From Gracilibacillus salitolerans (GTDB lineage: Bacteria > Bacillota > Bacilli > Bacillales > Amphibacillaceae): DNA of 64,000 nucleotides. The notes beneath the pieces were generated by a model. That model saw only the letters and a program-made list of their open reading frames with translations. It ran no database searches and had not been told where the DNA came from. Position numbers and translations under genes: made by a program. Below are positions 18,695 through 28,336 of this stretch, piece after piece; within the stretch, counting starts at the first letter, position 1; every line of letters begins with the position of its first letter. The stretch is taken from contig NZ_CP045915.1 in assembly GCF_009650095.1 (NCBI RefSeq), forward strand, positions 3,658,001 through 3,722,000, in the 5' to 3' direction.

Positions 18695-18722
18695 AATATA
18701 TGAGAGGTGTTCGAAAATAGGA
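18695..18722 (-). promoter_or_regulatory. Sigma-E-like promoter of spoVR
   Basis: On the minus strand TCCTATT (18716-18722), a 13-base spacer and CATATATT (18695-18702), against the sigma-E pattern KMATATT / CATACAMT. It is very close to the ribosome site, so the leader would be short. Confidence 0.4.
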
Positions 18723-18881
18723 CACCCATTATGAGATTAACGGGTTCGATTTTGAAATACACATTGGGTTTTATAAGTGTACTATGATTATGATACATCC
18801 GCATTCTTTAGTGAACTACCTATACTAATCTAAATTACCTTCATAGACTGTATTAATTGCATGGAAAGTGAGGTGAGTAAC

Positions 18882-19310
18882 ATGCGAAGACTCTTTATTG
18901 CCAGATTGAAAGGCAGAAATGAAGTCCCTCCTGTAAACACAAATGCTTCTGGTTCAGCAAAATTTATAGTTAACAAAAACAGAACTAAAATAAAGTTTAC
19001 ACTAGAAGTTAACAACATTGAAAACTTGGTTCAAGCGCATATCCATTTTGGCAGACGGGGTGAAAATGGACCTGTAATAGTGTTTCTATTCGGTGCTGAC
19101 TTAGAAACGCTTGAGAAACAACATGGAATATCGACTGGAAGAGGCGTTGTTACAGGAACTATAACAGATGACGATATTGTAGAAAATGACGTTGGTATAA
19201 AAACCATAGAAGATTTATTAAAATTTATGGAACAAAAATCAACTTATGTTAATGCCCATACTGAACAAAATCCTGCAGGTGAAATCAGAGGCCAAATTGT
19301 ACCAAGATAA
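18882..19310 (+). CDS. CHRD domain protein
   Basis: 142 residues. It shows the CHRD pattern: an opening FIARLKGRNEVPPV, an inner IKFTLEVNNIENLVQAHIHFG, and a closing YVNAHTEQNPAGEIRGQI. CHRD domains occur in chordin and in many bacterial proteins, usually secreted; no signal peptide is visible here, so this one is probably cytoplasmic or spore-associated (inference). The ATG at 18882 has GTGAGGTGA upstream and is preferred over an ATG at 18861. Its stop codon overlaps repeat copy B2. Confidence 0.85.
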   Translation: MRRLFIARLKGRNEVPPVNTNASGSAKFIVNKNRTKIKFTLEVNNIENLVQAHIHFGRRGENGPVIVFLFGADLETLEKQHGISTGRGVVTGTITDDDIVENDVGIKTIEDLLKFMEQKSTYVNAHTEQNPAGEIRGQIVPR

Positions 19311-19360
19311 AGTGAGACTTCCATCAGCGGGGGACTTACGGACGGTTAGCGCCGTGATAA
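19309..19360 (+). repeat. Family B repeat, internally deleted copy B2
   Basis: Only 52 bases: the left end AAAGTGAGACTTCCATCA and GGGGG joined directly to the right end ACGGACGGTTAGCGCCGTGATAA. The central 90-100 bases of the full element are missing, while both outer edges are exact. It starts in the stop codon of the CHRD gene. Confidence 0.8.
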
Positions 19361-19448
19361 ATGTCAGATGTTGAGTCAAGATTTTGTGGACATCAAATTT
19401 TTATGTCATCAGTTTATATCACTTCTATTACGAAAAATGTATAAAAAT

Positions 19449-19480
19449 AAACCTTGCCTATTTTATACAGCAAGGTTTAT
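19449..19480 (-). terminator. Terminator of the rhodanese-like gene
   Basis: On the minus strand AAACCTTGC and GCAAGGTTT form the stem, followed by ATTTTTAT. It is a few bases after the stop at 19487. Confidence 0.7.
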
Positions 19481-19486
19481 TTTAAA

Positions 19487-19858
19487 TTATGCTAATCTTC
19501 CTATCTTTTTCTTACATCTACATTCCGTAAGCGTATAACCTGTTATTTCAAACCCTTTTTGTTTCAAGAAACGAATCGCTAAATTTTTTTCCACATGATT
19601 CGAAGCAACAATATGAACTGTTCGAGAAGGAATTTCGTGAAAATATCTTCTTAGGTATGGTATGGGAATCACAACCGCTTCTTCTACTTTATCATTATCC
19701 GCTTCCTGATAATCACGGATATCTAGCGTTAATTTTTCCCGATTAAGCTTTTTATCTATTTCTACACATGGGATTCCTTTAATCGGTACATATCGTGTAT
19801 AGAATAAATGGCTAAAAAATACGATGATCAACAATAAAACAATCCAAAAGATTGACAT
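19487..19858 (-). CDS. Membrane-anchored rhodanese-like protein without the catalytic cysteine
   Basis: 123 residues. Residues 3-20 are a single membrane anchor and the rest is a rhodanese-like fold (LTLDIRDY, AVVIPIPYLRRYFHEIP). The usual active-site loop C-x-x-G-x-R is replaced by ASNHVEKN, so sulfur transfer is unlikely by the normal route. A CRC motif near the C-terminus adds two cysteines outside the loop. The ATG has GGAGG upstream. The function is unknown; the fold assignment is moderately sure. Confidence 0.65.
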   Translation of the reverse strand: MSIFWIVLLLIIVFFSHLFYTRYVPIKGIPCVEIDKKLNREKLTLDIRDYQEADNDKVEEAVVIPIPYLRRYFHEIPSRTVHIVASNHVEKNLAIRFLKQKGFEITGYTLTECRCKKKIGRLA

Positions 19859-19948
19859 ATTAAGTTATCCTCCATTACCTATGATGAATGGCTCACAAAT
19901 ATCTTACACCGTTACAGTATATTGTCAACCTTTTCCTTTCACCACGGT

Positions 19949-21328
19949 CTATTGTTTAAGATTTTTAACTTTCTCCCAATAATGGACAATTGTCTTCATT
20001 CCTTTATCGAAATGGGCAATTGGGAAGCTTTCATTAGGAGAATGCAATCGGTCATCAGGTGTTCCGAAACCAAGCAATACCACAGGAATTTGATACATTG
20101 AGTCAATCCATTCCACAACTGGTATAGAGCCACCCATACGAACATATACCGCTTCTTTTTCAAAGGTTTCTGTAAAGCTCTCTGCTGCTTTGGTAATCAA
20201 CGGATGATCTGGATCCACTTTATATGCTTTCGCTGATAAAGGTTCACGCTTTATGGTTAGTTCCACCCCTCTTGGCACATGCTGTTCCAAATGTTTTACT
20301 AATAAATCCTGAATTTCTTGCGGATCTTGGTCTGGTACTAGACGACATGTTAGTTTGGCCGTTGCAGTAGACGGGATAATGGTTTTCGTGCCCTCTCCCT
20401 GGTAACCGCTAAATAAACCATTGATTTCTAGGGTTGGTCTAGCCATAGTATGTTCTTTTGCAGTATAGCCTTTTTCCGAAACCGTCTCTTTTACTCCAGT
20501 AGACTCTTCATAATCTTCACTTGGTGCATCTTTAATTAATGCACGTTCTTCAGATGACAATGGTTCAACCTGATCATAAAAGCCTGCTATTTGCACCACT
20601 TCTTCTTCATTTTTCATCGTTGCCAAGAGCTGCGCCATTGCCATTGCTGGATTTTTCACCGCACCACCGTACAGACCTGAGTGCAAATCATTGTCAGGTC
20701 CTTTCAATGTGAATTCCAACCCGGTAAAACCTTTTAATCCATAAAGAATGGTTGGCTGATCATTGGCAACCATTCCCGAGTCAGAAATGACTGCAAAATC
20801 AGCTTGGAATTTTTCCTTTTGTTCATGAAGAATATCATAAAGATTGGCACTACCGATCTCTTCTTCCCCTTCTATACAGACTTTCACATTGATTGGTAAT
20901 GAGCCTGTCGTTTTCAGGAAAGCTTTTAACACCACGAGGTGCATAAAAACTTGCCCTTTATCATCACTGGAACCGCGGGCATAGATCCTTCCATCTCTAA
21001 CTTCTGGTTGAAACGGATCACTCTTCCATTGGTCGAGTGGGTCTGGTGGCTGCACATCATAATGGCCATAAAATAAAACAGTTGGCGCGTCTTCACCGGC
21101 ATCCATCCATTCAGCATATACAAGTGGATGACCTTTTGTTTCCTGAACTTCCACGGTTTCAAATCCAGCGTCCGTTAAATAGTTGCCTACAAACTGTGCC
21201 GCTTTTTTCACATCTTCTTTATGGGTGGAATCTGTGCTGACACTTGGGATATGTAAAAAGTTTTTAAGTTCTTCCAGGTGTTGATCTTTATATTTTTCAA
21301 GGTATTCAATAACTTCTTTCATCGTCAT
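19949..21328 (-). CDS. M20 family dipeptidase
   Basis: About 459 residues from the ATG at 21328 (AAAGGAACG upstream); an in-frame start at 21382 has no ribosome site. It is a zinc metallopeptidase of the M20 family. Metal ligands and catalytic residues are in YGHYDVQP, ARGSSDDKGQ, EGEEEIGS and ISDSG, with a dimerisation lid in the middle and a final His-containing RLHSPNESF. It is of the CNDP-like dipeptidase type, cleaving dipeptides or other small peptides in the cytoplasm. It is transcribed alone. Confidence 0.88.
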   Translation of the reverse strand: MTMKEVIEYLEKYKDQHLEELKNFLHIPSVSTDSTHKEDVKKAAQFVGNYLTDAGFETVEVQETKGHPLVYAEWMDAGEDAPTVLFYGHYDVQPPDPLDQWKSDPFQPEVRDGRIYARGSSDDKGQVFMHLVVLKAFLKTTGSLPINVKVCIEGEEEIGSANLYDILHEQKEKFQADFAVISDSGMVANDQPTILYGLKGFTGLEFTLKGPDNDLHSGLYGGAVKNPAMAMAQLLATMKNEEEVVQIAGFYDQVEPLSSEERALIKDAPSEDYEESTGVKETVSEKGYTAKEHTMARPTLEINGLFSGYQGEGTKTIIPSTATAKLTCRLVPDQDPQEIQDLLVKHLEQHVPRGVELTIKREPLSAKAYKVDPDHPLITKAAESFTETFEKEAVYVRMGGSIPVVEWIDSMYQIPVVLLGFGTPDDRLHSPNESFPIAHFDKGMKTIVHYWEKVKNLKQ

Positions 21329-21470
21329 CACGTTCCTTTCGCTTCTTTCTTTCCATAGTTTAACATGTAAGTGGGGAATCATTCATTAAAAAAGTTTGGG
21401 GAACAGTTTTTCCTTTAAAAAATGAGATACAATTTTTCTCCATTTCTGTATGTTTTAACTTCATTAGGGT

Positions 21471-21623
21471 TATGAAGGACACTTTTCTTCGGTTTTCGCT
21501 TCTTTTGTCCTTCATAACGGCTATGAGGGACACTTTTCTCCGGTTTTCGCTTCTTTTGTCCTTCATCACGGCTATGAAGGACACTTTTCTCCGGTTTTCA
21601 CTTCTTTTGTCCTTCATAACAAC
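21471..21623 (+). repeat. Tandem array 1: three 51-bp hairpin units
   Basis: Units begin at 21471, 21522 and 21573. Each starts TATGA(A/G)GGACA and closes TGTCCTTCAT, so it folds on itself, with a pyrimidine-rich CTTTTCTCCGGTTTTCGCTT interior. The period is a multiple of three, so open frames run through on both strands; I regard these as artefacts. It lies upstream of the dipeptidase gene and downstream of mccB. No other gene is seen in 21329-21717. Confidence 0.85.
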
Positions 21624-21655
21624 AAAAAAACACTTACCTTTTAAAAAGATAAGTG
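21624..21655 (-). terminator. Terminator of the mcc operon
   Basis: On the minus strand CACTTATC and GGTAAGTG pair, followed by seven T. It lies some 60 bases after the mccB stop. Confidence 0.7.
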
Positions 21656-21717
21656 CATTTCTCACTATGATAAAACTATCCCAAAATCTAAGATGTATAC
21701 TTTAAACAGCCTGCATA

Positions 21718-22869
<1,152 letters not shown>

Positions 22870-22879
22870 TCAAACGTAT

Positions 22880-23006
22880 AATGTGAGACTTCCATCATTG
22901 CGAAACTGACTTATCAGGGTGTTAGCGTCCGTTATCCTTCCTTTTGCTTCTTTGAAATACTCAAACCATAAAGTGAAGAGTTAAGGACGATTACCCCCCT
23001 AATAAA
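22880..23006 (+). repeat. Family B repeat, degenerate copy B3 inside the mcc operon
   Basis: It keeps TGTGAGACTTCCATCA, GAAACTGACTTATCAGGGTGTTAGCGTCCGTTATCC and a decayed right end AAGGACGATTAC...TAATAA. The first hairpin has lost its second arm. It lies between mccA and mccB, antisense to the operon, and its right edge runs into the mccA stop codon. Confidence 0.75.
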
Positions 23007-23910
23007 TATCTTTACTTAAATATCGTTCACTACTATCTGGAAAAATGGTAACGATGTTGCTACCTGACTTGGCATTCTCCGCTTCACGTAAAGCGGCAAC
23101 CATCGCTGCACCTGATGAGCTTCCTACCAGTAGTCCTTCTTTTTTTGCCAGTTGTTGTACCATATCAAAAGCTACATCATCATCAATCGTATGAATTTCA
23201 TCGAATAATGCACGATCCATATAGTCTGGTAAAAATTCCATACCGATTCCTTCTGTACGATGGGGTCCCACTTCACCACCAGCAATAATCGACCCTTCAG
23301 GTTCCACAATTACTGTTTTTGTTGTTGGATTTTTATCTTTGAAATAACGGGCAGCTCCCATAAAGGTGCCCCCTGTTCCTGCACCTGCAACAAAAACAGA
23401 TATCTCATCCTTTAAGTCATTCTCAATCTCTGGAGCTAATGTTTTATAATAAGTTTCTGGGTTTGCTGGATTTCCAAATTGCTGTGGAGCATAACTGTTC
23501 GGGATTTCTGAAAGCAGCTGTTTGGTTTTCTCGATCGCTCCACGCATTCCTTCATCTCTAGGCGTATGGACAACTTCTGCTCCTAAAGCTTTCATTAATA
23601 ATTGCTTTTCCTGACTAAAGTGTTCTGGAACAACGAAAATAACACTAAATCCTCTATTAACAGCAGCCAAGGCAATTCCGATCCCTGTATTACCAGCCGT
23701 AGGTTCGATAATCGTTCCACCTGGTTTCAACTCACCAGATTGCAGCGCTGTTTCGATCAAATTGATTCCTAAACGATCTTTAATACTGCCACCAGGGTTA
23801 AAGAATTCTAATTTTGCAAAAAGCCGTACACCGTCCGGGAGTACGAAATTCGATAGCTCCATTAACGGTGTACCACCGATCAATTGTTGTATATTTTTAT
23901 AAAGTGCCAA
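22999..23910 (-). CDS. mccA: Cystathionine beta-synthase (O-acetylserine-dependent type)
   Basis: 303 residues of the cysteine synthase/CBS family. PLP lysine is in NPGGSIKDR, the substrate loop is TAGNTG and the phosphate loop GAGTGGT. It condenses O-acetylserine with homocysteine to cystathionine, the step before MccB. The start is a TTG at 23910 with AGAGGG upstream, giving MALYKNIQ; longer in-frame starts lack a ribosome site. It begins 13 bases after the luxS stop. Confidence 0.91.
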   Translation of the reverse strand: MALYKNIQQLIGGTPLMELSNFVLPDGVRLFAKLEFFNPGGSIKDRLGINLIETALQSGELKPGGTIIEPTAGNTGIGIALAAVNRGFSVIFVVPEHFSQEKQLLMKALGAEVVHTPRDEGMRGAIEKTKQLLSEIPNSYAPQQFGNPANPETYYKTLAPEIENDLKDEISVFVAGAGTGGTFMGAARYFKDKNPTTKTVIVEPEGSIIAGGEVGPHRTEGIGMEFLPDYMDRALFDEIHTIDDDVAFDMVQQLAKKEGLLVGSSSGAAMVAALREAENAKSGSNIVTIFPDSSERYLSKDIY

Positions 23911-23923
23911 TCTAATCCCTCTT

Positions 23924-24391
23924 TTATTCAGCAAACACGATGTGCCATTCGTCTTTTCCAGCTAACATATTTCTAGCGATGTCTTTTGCACCTTCCAAGC
24001 TATGGTTAGCTGCCCAGCCGCATTGGACTTCATTACATGCTGGTACATCTGTAGCTTCTACTACATCCTGCAAGGTCTTTTCTAATGCTTCTACTACGTC
24101 CTCAAAACTGTCATTGTTCAGGATGGCAAGGTAAAAACCGGTTTGGCATCCCATCGGACTGATATCCAATACATTATCAATGTGATTTCGAATGTTTTCT
24201 GCCATTAAGTGTTCAATCGAATGAAGTCCTGCCATATCCATATGGTCTTTGTTCGGTTGACAGAAACGAATATCATATTTATAAACTTTATCACTATTCT
24301 CTCCTGTAGTAACTCCTACGAGGCGTACGTATGGTGCTTTTACTTTGGTATGATCTAAATTAAAGCTTTCAACATTCATTTTTTTAGTCAT
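23924..24391 (-). CDS. luxS: S-ribosylhomocysteine lyase
   Basis: 155 residues. Metal ligands are His57 and His61 in HSIEHLMAE and Cys124 in VQCGW, and Cys82 in GCQTGFY is the catalytic base. It splits S-ribosylhomocysteine into homocysteine and the AI-2 precursor DPD. Here it sits between yrrT and mccA, feeding homocysteine directly to mccA. In B. subtilis luxS is elsewhere and mtnN has this slot. AGGAGTGA precedes the ATG. Confidence 0.95.
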   Translation of the reverse strand: MTKKMNVESFNLDHTKVKAPYVRLVGVTTGENSDKVYKYDIRFCQPNKDHMDMAGLHSIEHLMAENIRNHIDNVLDISPMGCQTGFYLAILNNDSFEDVVEALEKTLQDVVEATDVPACNEVQCGWAANHSLEGAKDIARNMLAGKDEWHIVFAE

Positions 24392-24410
24392 CTTCCAATC
24401 ACTCCTCTTA

Positions 24411-25046
24411 TTATTTTTCCGCTACAAATAACCAAACAAATTTATTCCGCTGTTTCGCTTCGAAATGAAATCCATTTTGTTCAAAAAGCTGACGTATATC
24501 CTCTAATTGAGGATAGTATTCTCTGTTTAAATCCTCCAGTAATTCATGATAGCCCAATTCATGTGCTTCTTGTTTGATTTGCTCTTCTGCCTGTTTATTC
24601 TCATAAACTGTATCCGCAAATACTACACGACCACCATCCGCTATCAAAGAATAAAACTTAGCAATCGCTATGTTCTTTTCTTCTTTTGTTAAATGGTGGA
24701 AAGCATACGTACTTACAATCGTATCTACTGGTTTATCCGGTAATGGAAATTCAAGAAAATCCCCTTCATAAAGAGCTAATTCAGGTAATTTTTCCTTTGC
24801 TAACTCTCTCATCGGTTCTGATGGTTCAACCCCAATTACTTGTAAATCTTTAGCCAATATCTTTTCCGTTAAATTGCCAGTGCCAACACCGAACTCCATT
24901 ACTGTACCTCTAGCCAACTGAGCAACTTCATTTAATATTGTATCATATCCTTCGAATACATCTCTATACTGAGGATCATGTCCAGTTACAGCTTCATCAT
25001 ACGTAGAAGCCCACTCCTCAAACACTTCCAAAAACTCTCTCCCCAT
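24411..25046 (-). CDS. yrrT: SAM-dependent methyltransferase, YrrT family
   Basis: 211 residues. The SAM site is [14 protein letters not shown] near residue 50 and motif post-I is [19 protein letters not shown] follows. The opening FEEWASTYD is typical of YrrT. It heads the operon with luxS, mccA and mccB; its product S-adenosylhomocysteine would enter the same salvage path. The methyl acceptor is not known. The ATG at 25046 has GGAGGA upstream, and a slightly longer ATG start at 25061 overlaps that site. Confidence 0.88.
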   Translation of the reverse strand: MGREFLEVFEEWASTYDEAVTGHDPQYRDVFEGYDTILNEVAQLARGTVMEFGVGTGNLTEKILAKDLQVIGVEPSEPMRELAKEKLPELALYEGDFLEFPLPDKPVDTIVSTYAFHHLTKEEKNIAIAKFYSLIADGGRVVFADTVYENKQAEEQIKQEAHELGYHELLEDLNREYYPQLEDIRQLFEQNGFHFEAKQRNKFVWLFVAEK

Positions 25047-25081
25047 GATAAATTCCTCCATCTATGTTAATTCATACTATT

Positions 25082-25102
25082 TTACTCTGTTTTATCGGAA
25101 TT
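25082..25102 (-). promoter_or_regulatory. Possible CymR operator upstream of yrrT
   Basis: TTACTCTGTTTTATCGGAATT, read on the plus strand, ends in ATCGGAATT and resembles the CymR box remembered for B. subtilis cysteine genes (TAA...ATNGGAATT). It lies just downstream of the -10 box, a position suited to repression. The match is partial. Confidence 0.4.
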
Positions 25103-25108
25103 GACACT

Positions 25109-25137
25109 AATATAGCACAAAAACCTCTAATATGCAA
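25109..25137 (-). promoter_or_regulatory. Promoter of yrrT-luxS-mccA-mccB
   Basis: On the minus strand TTGCAT (25132-25137), a 17-base spacer and TATATT (25109-25114), preceded by TG. It fits a vegetative promoter. Confidence 0.65.
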
Positions 25138-25165
25138 AAGTGTGATTTGGGTAAGATTGCATATA

Positions 25166-25197
25166 GAAAAAGAGCAAGTATCCGAAGATACTTGCTC
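25166..25197 (-). terminator. Terminator of the YhcN-like lipoprotein gene
   Basis: On the minus strand GAGCAAGTATC-TTCG-GATACTTGCTC forms a perfect 11-bp stem with a stable tetraloop, followed by TTTTTC. Confidence 0.9.
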
Positions 25198-25205
25198 CTA
25201 CTTCC

Positions 25206-25880
25206 TTATTCTTCATCATTCGGGAAAACTCTTTCGATCATATTTCCAATACGTCTGAAAAAGCCTTCTACCGGTTCGCCCCTGTCTACATCATTAGCAT
25301 ATTCATCTGCTAAATCAAAGAAATCTGGGTTTGTCGAAATATAAACATTGTCAATATCATTGTTAACAGATTTAACTGCTTTTGTGATTTCTTCTCTTGT
25401 TTCTTCCGTTAATTCGTCATTGTTTCGGTTTTGATTATTATTATTTGTTCGTTTATCCCATGACGCCGCTACATATGCATTATTATCAGTTGTTAATACA
25501 TACACACGGTCAATTTCCGGAACATCAGACTGGATTTGTTCAGCTGCTTCTTCCGCTACATCATAATTAGTACCGTCACGTCTGGTGTTAGTCATGTTAT
25601 CGGCATCTCGGTTTGTTCTACCATCAAACATGAATTGATTGTTGTCATTTTGACGAGTGTTACGGTTCATATTGTCTTGTCCACGAGCTGGATCTGTTGT
25701 TTGATTTCTATTATTAGCACGATCATTAGCTGGATCATTGGATGTTTGATTGTAGCCTATCGGTTGTGCAGGATTACCATTATATTCACCATTTTCTTGG
25801 CCATATTCATTTCCGCCACATGCTACAAGTGTTAAGGTTGCAGCAAAGGTCAATGCTAAAGCCGGCTTTGGTAATTTCAT
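25206..25880 (-). CDS. YhcN/YlaJ family spore lipoprotein
   Basis: 224 residues from the ATG at 25880 (AGGAGGG upstream). There is a lipoprotein signal with lipobox LVAC, then an Asn/Arg/Asp-rich low-complexity stretch to about residue 105. The C-terminal YhcN/YlaJ domain follows (AEEAAEQIQSDVPEIDRVYVLTTDNNAYVA in shorter form, ending NDVDRGEPVEGFFRRIGNMI). YhcN-type lipoproteins sit in the spore inner membrane and affect germination or outgrowth. A sigma-G-like promoter precedes it, consistent with forespore expression. Confidence 0.85.
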   Translation of the reverse strand: MKLPKPALALTFAATLTLVACGGNEYGQENGEYNGNPAQPIGYNQTSNDPANDRANNRNQTTDPARGQDNMNRNTRQNDNNQFMFDGRTNRDADNMTNTRRDGTNYDVAEEAAEQIQSDVPEIDRVYVLTTDNNAYVAASWDKRTNNNNQNRNNDELTEETREEITKAVKSVNNDIDNVYISTNPDFFDLADEYANDVDRGEPVEGFFRRIGNMIERVFPNDEE

Positions 25881-25910
25881 TTGTTTCCCTCCTTTTTTAA
25901 AGATCATGAA

Positions 25911-25940
25911 TAGTATGGATGGAAACAGAACGGCTTATGT
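25911..25940 (-). promoter_or_regulatory. Sigma-F/G-like promoter of the YhcN-like gene
   Basis: On the minus strand ACATA (25936-25940), 18 bases, then CATACTA (25911-25917), against GMATR-N18-CATNMTA. One mismatch in the -35. Confidence 0.5.
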
Positions 25941-26044
25941 TAATTAATATTTGGTAATGAGACCAACAGTTCTTTAGACTTTTTCATTGTAAACCGCACA
26001 CACTAATTAATGATTCCCCAACTAAAATGAATACAACAAATATG

Positions 26045-26205
26045 AAAAGCGCAAAGCGCCCGTTTAGAAACTTATGGACTGGAGACGAAACAACTGAGAT
26101 AAAGGAATCACGGTGAGCTTGCGAACCGATGATGACTTATCGTAGGGCGATTCGTGGAAGTCGCCTAGTTTTTGGGTGCACGGAGCTAGACATCTCCGTT
26201 TATGC
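26045..26205 (+). repeat. Bacillaceae-type palindromic intergenic repeat (single copy here)
   Basis: It runs from AAAGCGCAAAGCGCCCGTTTAG to GGAGCTAGACATCTCCG, with inner pairs such as GGCGATTCGTGGAAGTCGCC. Edges of this type (AGCGC...CCGTTTAG / GGAGCTAGAC) are known from dispersed repeats in Bacillus genomes. It fills the gap 25941-26238 before yhdB, where I see no gene. Confidence 0.5.
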
Positions 26206-26238
26206 TTTCTTACCTTATAAAAAAAGGGGGATTATCCG

Positions 26239-26466
26239 TTGAATATTGACTACGATAAAGCATTATATTATACGCTTTGGGGGCAATGGGATGATTTGCT
26301 TGTATTAATGGTCCGAACAAATGATGACTTGCTGTCCAAAAAAATTGAACAATTTTTGCATGCCTATCATTACCCAAGTTCACAGGAATACCTGATAAAT
26401 TCGCATGAACAACTTATGCATTACATTGACCATGCTTTAGTCAACCAAATGAGCCTTACACAATAA
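26239..26466 (+). CDS. yhdB: YhdB-like small conserved protein
   Basis: 75 residues, acidic and Tyr/His/Leu-rich, with the distinctive YDKALYYTLWGQWDDLL and LVLMVRTNDDLLSKKIEQFLHAY segments of YhdB from B. subtilis. The function of that family is unknown; in Bacillus it is linked to sporulation-time expression. The start is a TTG at 26239 with AAGGGGG just before. It stands alone on the plus strand. Confidence 0.75.
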   Translation: MNIDYDKALYYTLWGQWDDLLVLMVRTNDDLLSKKIEQFLHAYHYPSSQEYLINSHEQLMHYIDHALVNQMSLTQ

Positions 26467-26533
26467 AATAATGCTGGGGAAAGGTTAAATTTGTAAAAAC
26501 TATATCTTTCCTCAGCTGATCTAAATATGCATT

Positions 26534-26558
26534 TTGGGTTAGTGTATCACTAACCCAA
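26534..26558. terminator. Bidirectional hairpin between yhdB and yhcX
   Basis: TTGGGTTAGTG-TAT-CACTAACCCAA is a perfect 11-bp stem between two convergent genes. T-runs are short, so the strength is uncertain. Confidence 0.6.
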
Positions 26559-26562
26559 CAAC

Positions 26563-28101
26563 TTATTGCCCACGATATTTAATCTCAAATAAGTCACGAC
26601 GTCTATCACGCAATTGTCGCACTGTACCTGATTTACGTTGTCTTCTTAAAATTTCTAAATCCACGTCACCAACGACAACCGTTTCAATATTAGGATTACA
26701 TTCACCGACAATACCATCCCGGGCAAATTCAAAATCCGACGGCGTAAAGATTCCAGATTGTGCATACTGAATATCCATGTTTTCTACTTGAGTTAAGTTT
26801 CCTACCGTACCAGCAATAACGGTATAGACTTGATTTTCCACAGCTCGAGCTTGCGCACAATATCGAACACGCAGATAGCCTTGACGATCATCTGTACAGA
26901 ATGGAACAAAAATAATATTTGCTCCTTGATCAACAGCATATCTTGATAATTCAGGGAATTGAATATCGTAACAAATTTGAATCGCTATTTTTCCACAATC
27001 CGTTTCAAAAATACCAACATGATCTCCTGGTTGAATTCCCCACCATTTACGTTCATTAGGCGTTACATGGATTTTATATTGTTTTTCAATCGTACCATCT
27101 CTTCTGAACAAATAAGCTATATTATAAATATGATCATTTTCTTCAACAAAATGTGAACCGCCAATAATATTAACATTATATTTCACCGCTAAGTCCGTAA
27201 AAAGGGCAATATAATCCTCGGTAAATTCCGACAAATTGCGGATTGCCTTTGAAGGTATCTTTTCATCTATAAATGACATTAATTGAGCAGTAAAAATTTC
27301 AGGAAAAACTGCAAAATCAGAGCCAAAATCATAAGCAACATCGACATAATATTCTACTTGTTTGGCAAACTCATCAAATGATTCAATTCGCTTCATCATA
27401 TATTGGATAACTGTGATTCGTACTGGAAAAGCAGTTTTAAAATGTCGTTTTGTCTGTGGAAGATAATCCACATTATTCCATTCCATCAACGTTGCATATT
27501 GTACAGATGCTTTATCATCTGGCAAATACCTTGGATTTATCCGCATTACGGTAAAGCCATTCATTATTTGAAAAGTTAATACTGGATCAAATATATTTTT
27601 ATTGGTTACTTCTTCCACATACTCTCTTGGCGTCAATTGATGCTTATACTTATGATAGTTAGGAATTCTTCCTCCTATAATAATACTTTTCACATTCATT
27701 CGGCGTGCTAAATCTTTTCGCGCTTCATATAATCTCTTGCCAATTTTCATCCCTTGAAAGGAAGGATCTACCATAACCTCAATTCCATATAAATTGTAAC
27801 CTTCTGGATTATGGTTTGTTATGTATCCTTCATCCGTAATATCGTCCCATGTATGTTGAGCATCATATTCATCAAAATTGATCACGAGGCTGGAGCAACT
27901 GCCTATTATCTTACCATCATATTCAACACAAAACTGGCCTTCCGGAAAAATATCAAGATGGCTTTCAAGGTGTTCTTTTTTCCACGGTTCCATATTGGGA
28001 AAACATCGTTTTTGTAAGGTGAAAATTTGCTCGAAATCCTCACACTTAATATTACGAACAAAGATTTTCTTTTCAAAACTGGATAAATCAATTTCAGACA
28101 T
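26563..28101 (-). CDS. yhcX: GNAT acetyltransferase fused to carbon-nitrogen hydrolase (YhcX-like)
   Basis: About 512 residues from the ATG at 28101 (AAAGGGTGGGG upstream). Residues 12-200 are a GNAT domain with the acetyl-CoA loop GMKIGKRLYEARK. Residues 225-500 are a nitrilase-type amidohydrolase with the Glu-Lys-Cys triad in FPEIFTAQ, TPNERKWWG and QICYDIQFPE. The fusion and length match YhcX of B. subtilis. The substrate is unknown; the pairing suggests acetylation and amide cleavage of a related small molecule. Confidence 0.88.
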   Translation of the reverse strand: MSEIDLSSFEKKIFVRNIKCEDFEQIFTLQKRCFPNMEPWKKEHLESHLDIFPEGQFCVEYDGKIIGSCSSLVINFDEYDAQHTWDDITDEGYITNHNPEGYNLYGIEVMVDPSFQGMKIGKRLYEARKDLARRMNVKSIIIGGRIPNYHKYKHQLTPREYVEEVTNKNIFDPVLTFQIMNGFTVMRINPRYLPDDKASVQYATLMEWNNVDYLPQTKRHFKTAFPVRITVIQYMMKRIESFDEFAKQVEYYVDVAYDFGSDFAVFPEIFTAQLMSFIDEKIPSKAIRNLSEFTEDYIALFTDLAVKYNVNIIGGSHFVEENDHIYNIAYLFRRDGTIEKQYKIHVTPNERKWWGIQPGDHVGIFETDCGKIAIQICYDIQFPELSRYAVDQGANIIFVPFCTDDRQGYLRVRYCAQARAVENQVYTVIAGTVGNLTQVENMDIQYAQSGIFTPSDFEFARDGIVGECNPNIETVVVGDVDLEILRRQRKSGTVRQLRDRRRDLFEIKYRGQ

Positions 28102-28298
28102 GCTACCCCACCCTTTCTGCTCTTTTTCAAAATATATCATATTTTTAACGATATTGCTTTTTTATTTTATTTGATAAGCGCAGAGCAACGGTGCAACAAG
28201 GGGTTAGTCGATGTTGCCAAGCATTCTGCAAACCTTCTTTCTCACCGGTTCTAGTCCTTGCATTAAACATCACCAGTGCTACATTCTGTTATTACAGA

Positions 28299-28336
28299 AA
28301 AAACTGTCATCCCTATATGAAGAGATGACAGTTTTT
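28299..28336 (-). terminator. Terminator of sigI-rsgI
   Basis: AAAAAACTGTCATC and GATGACAGTTTTTT form a symmetric stem, so it can act from both sides. It ends right at the rsgI stop. Confidence 0.85.

Noticed and set aside
21471..21623. A small CRISPR array
   Set aside because: The units abut one another without unique spacers, and no cas genes are in the window.
21360..21705. Open frames on both strands through the 51-bp array, giving proteins with a 17-residue repeat
   Set aside because: The frames arise because 51 is a multiple of three. They lack ribosome sites, occur on both strands and are explained by the hairpin repeat.
24392..25200. An S-box (SAM) riboswitch before the yrrT operon
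   Set aside because: The leader is only about 55 bases from the predicted start and has no fitting helices.
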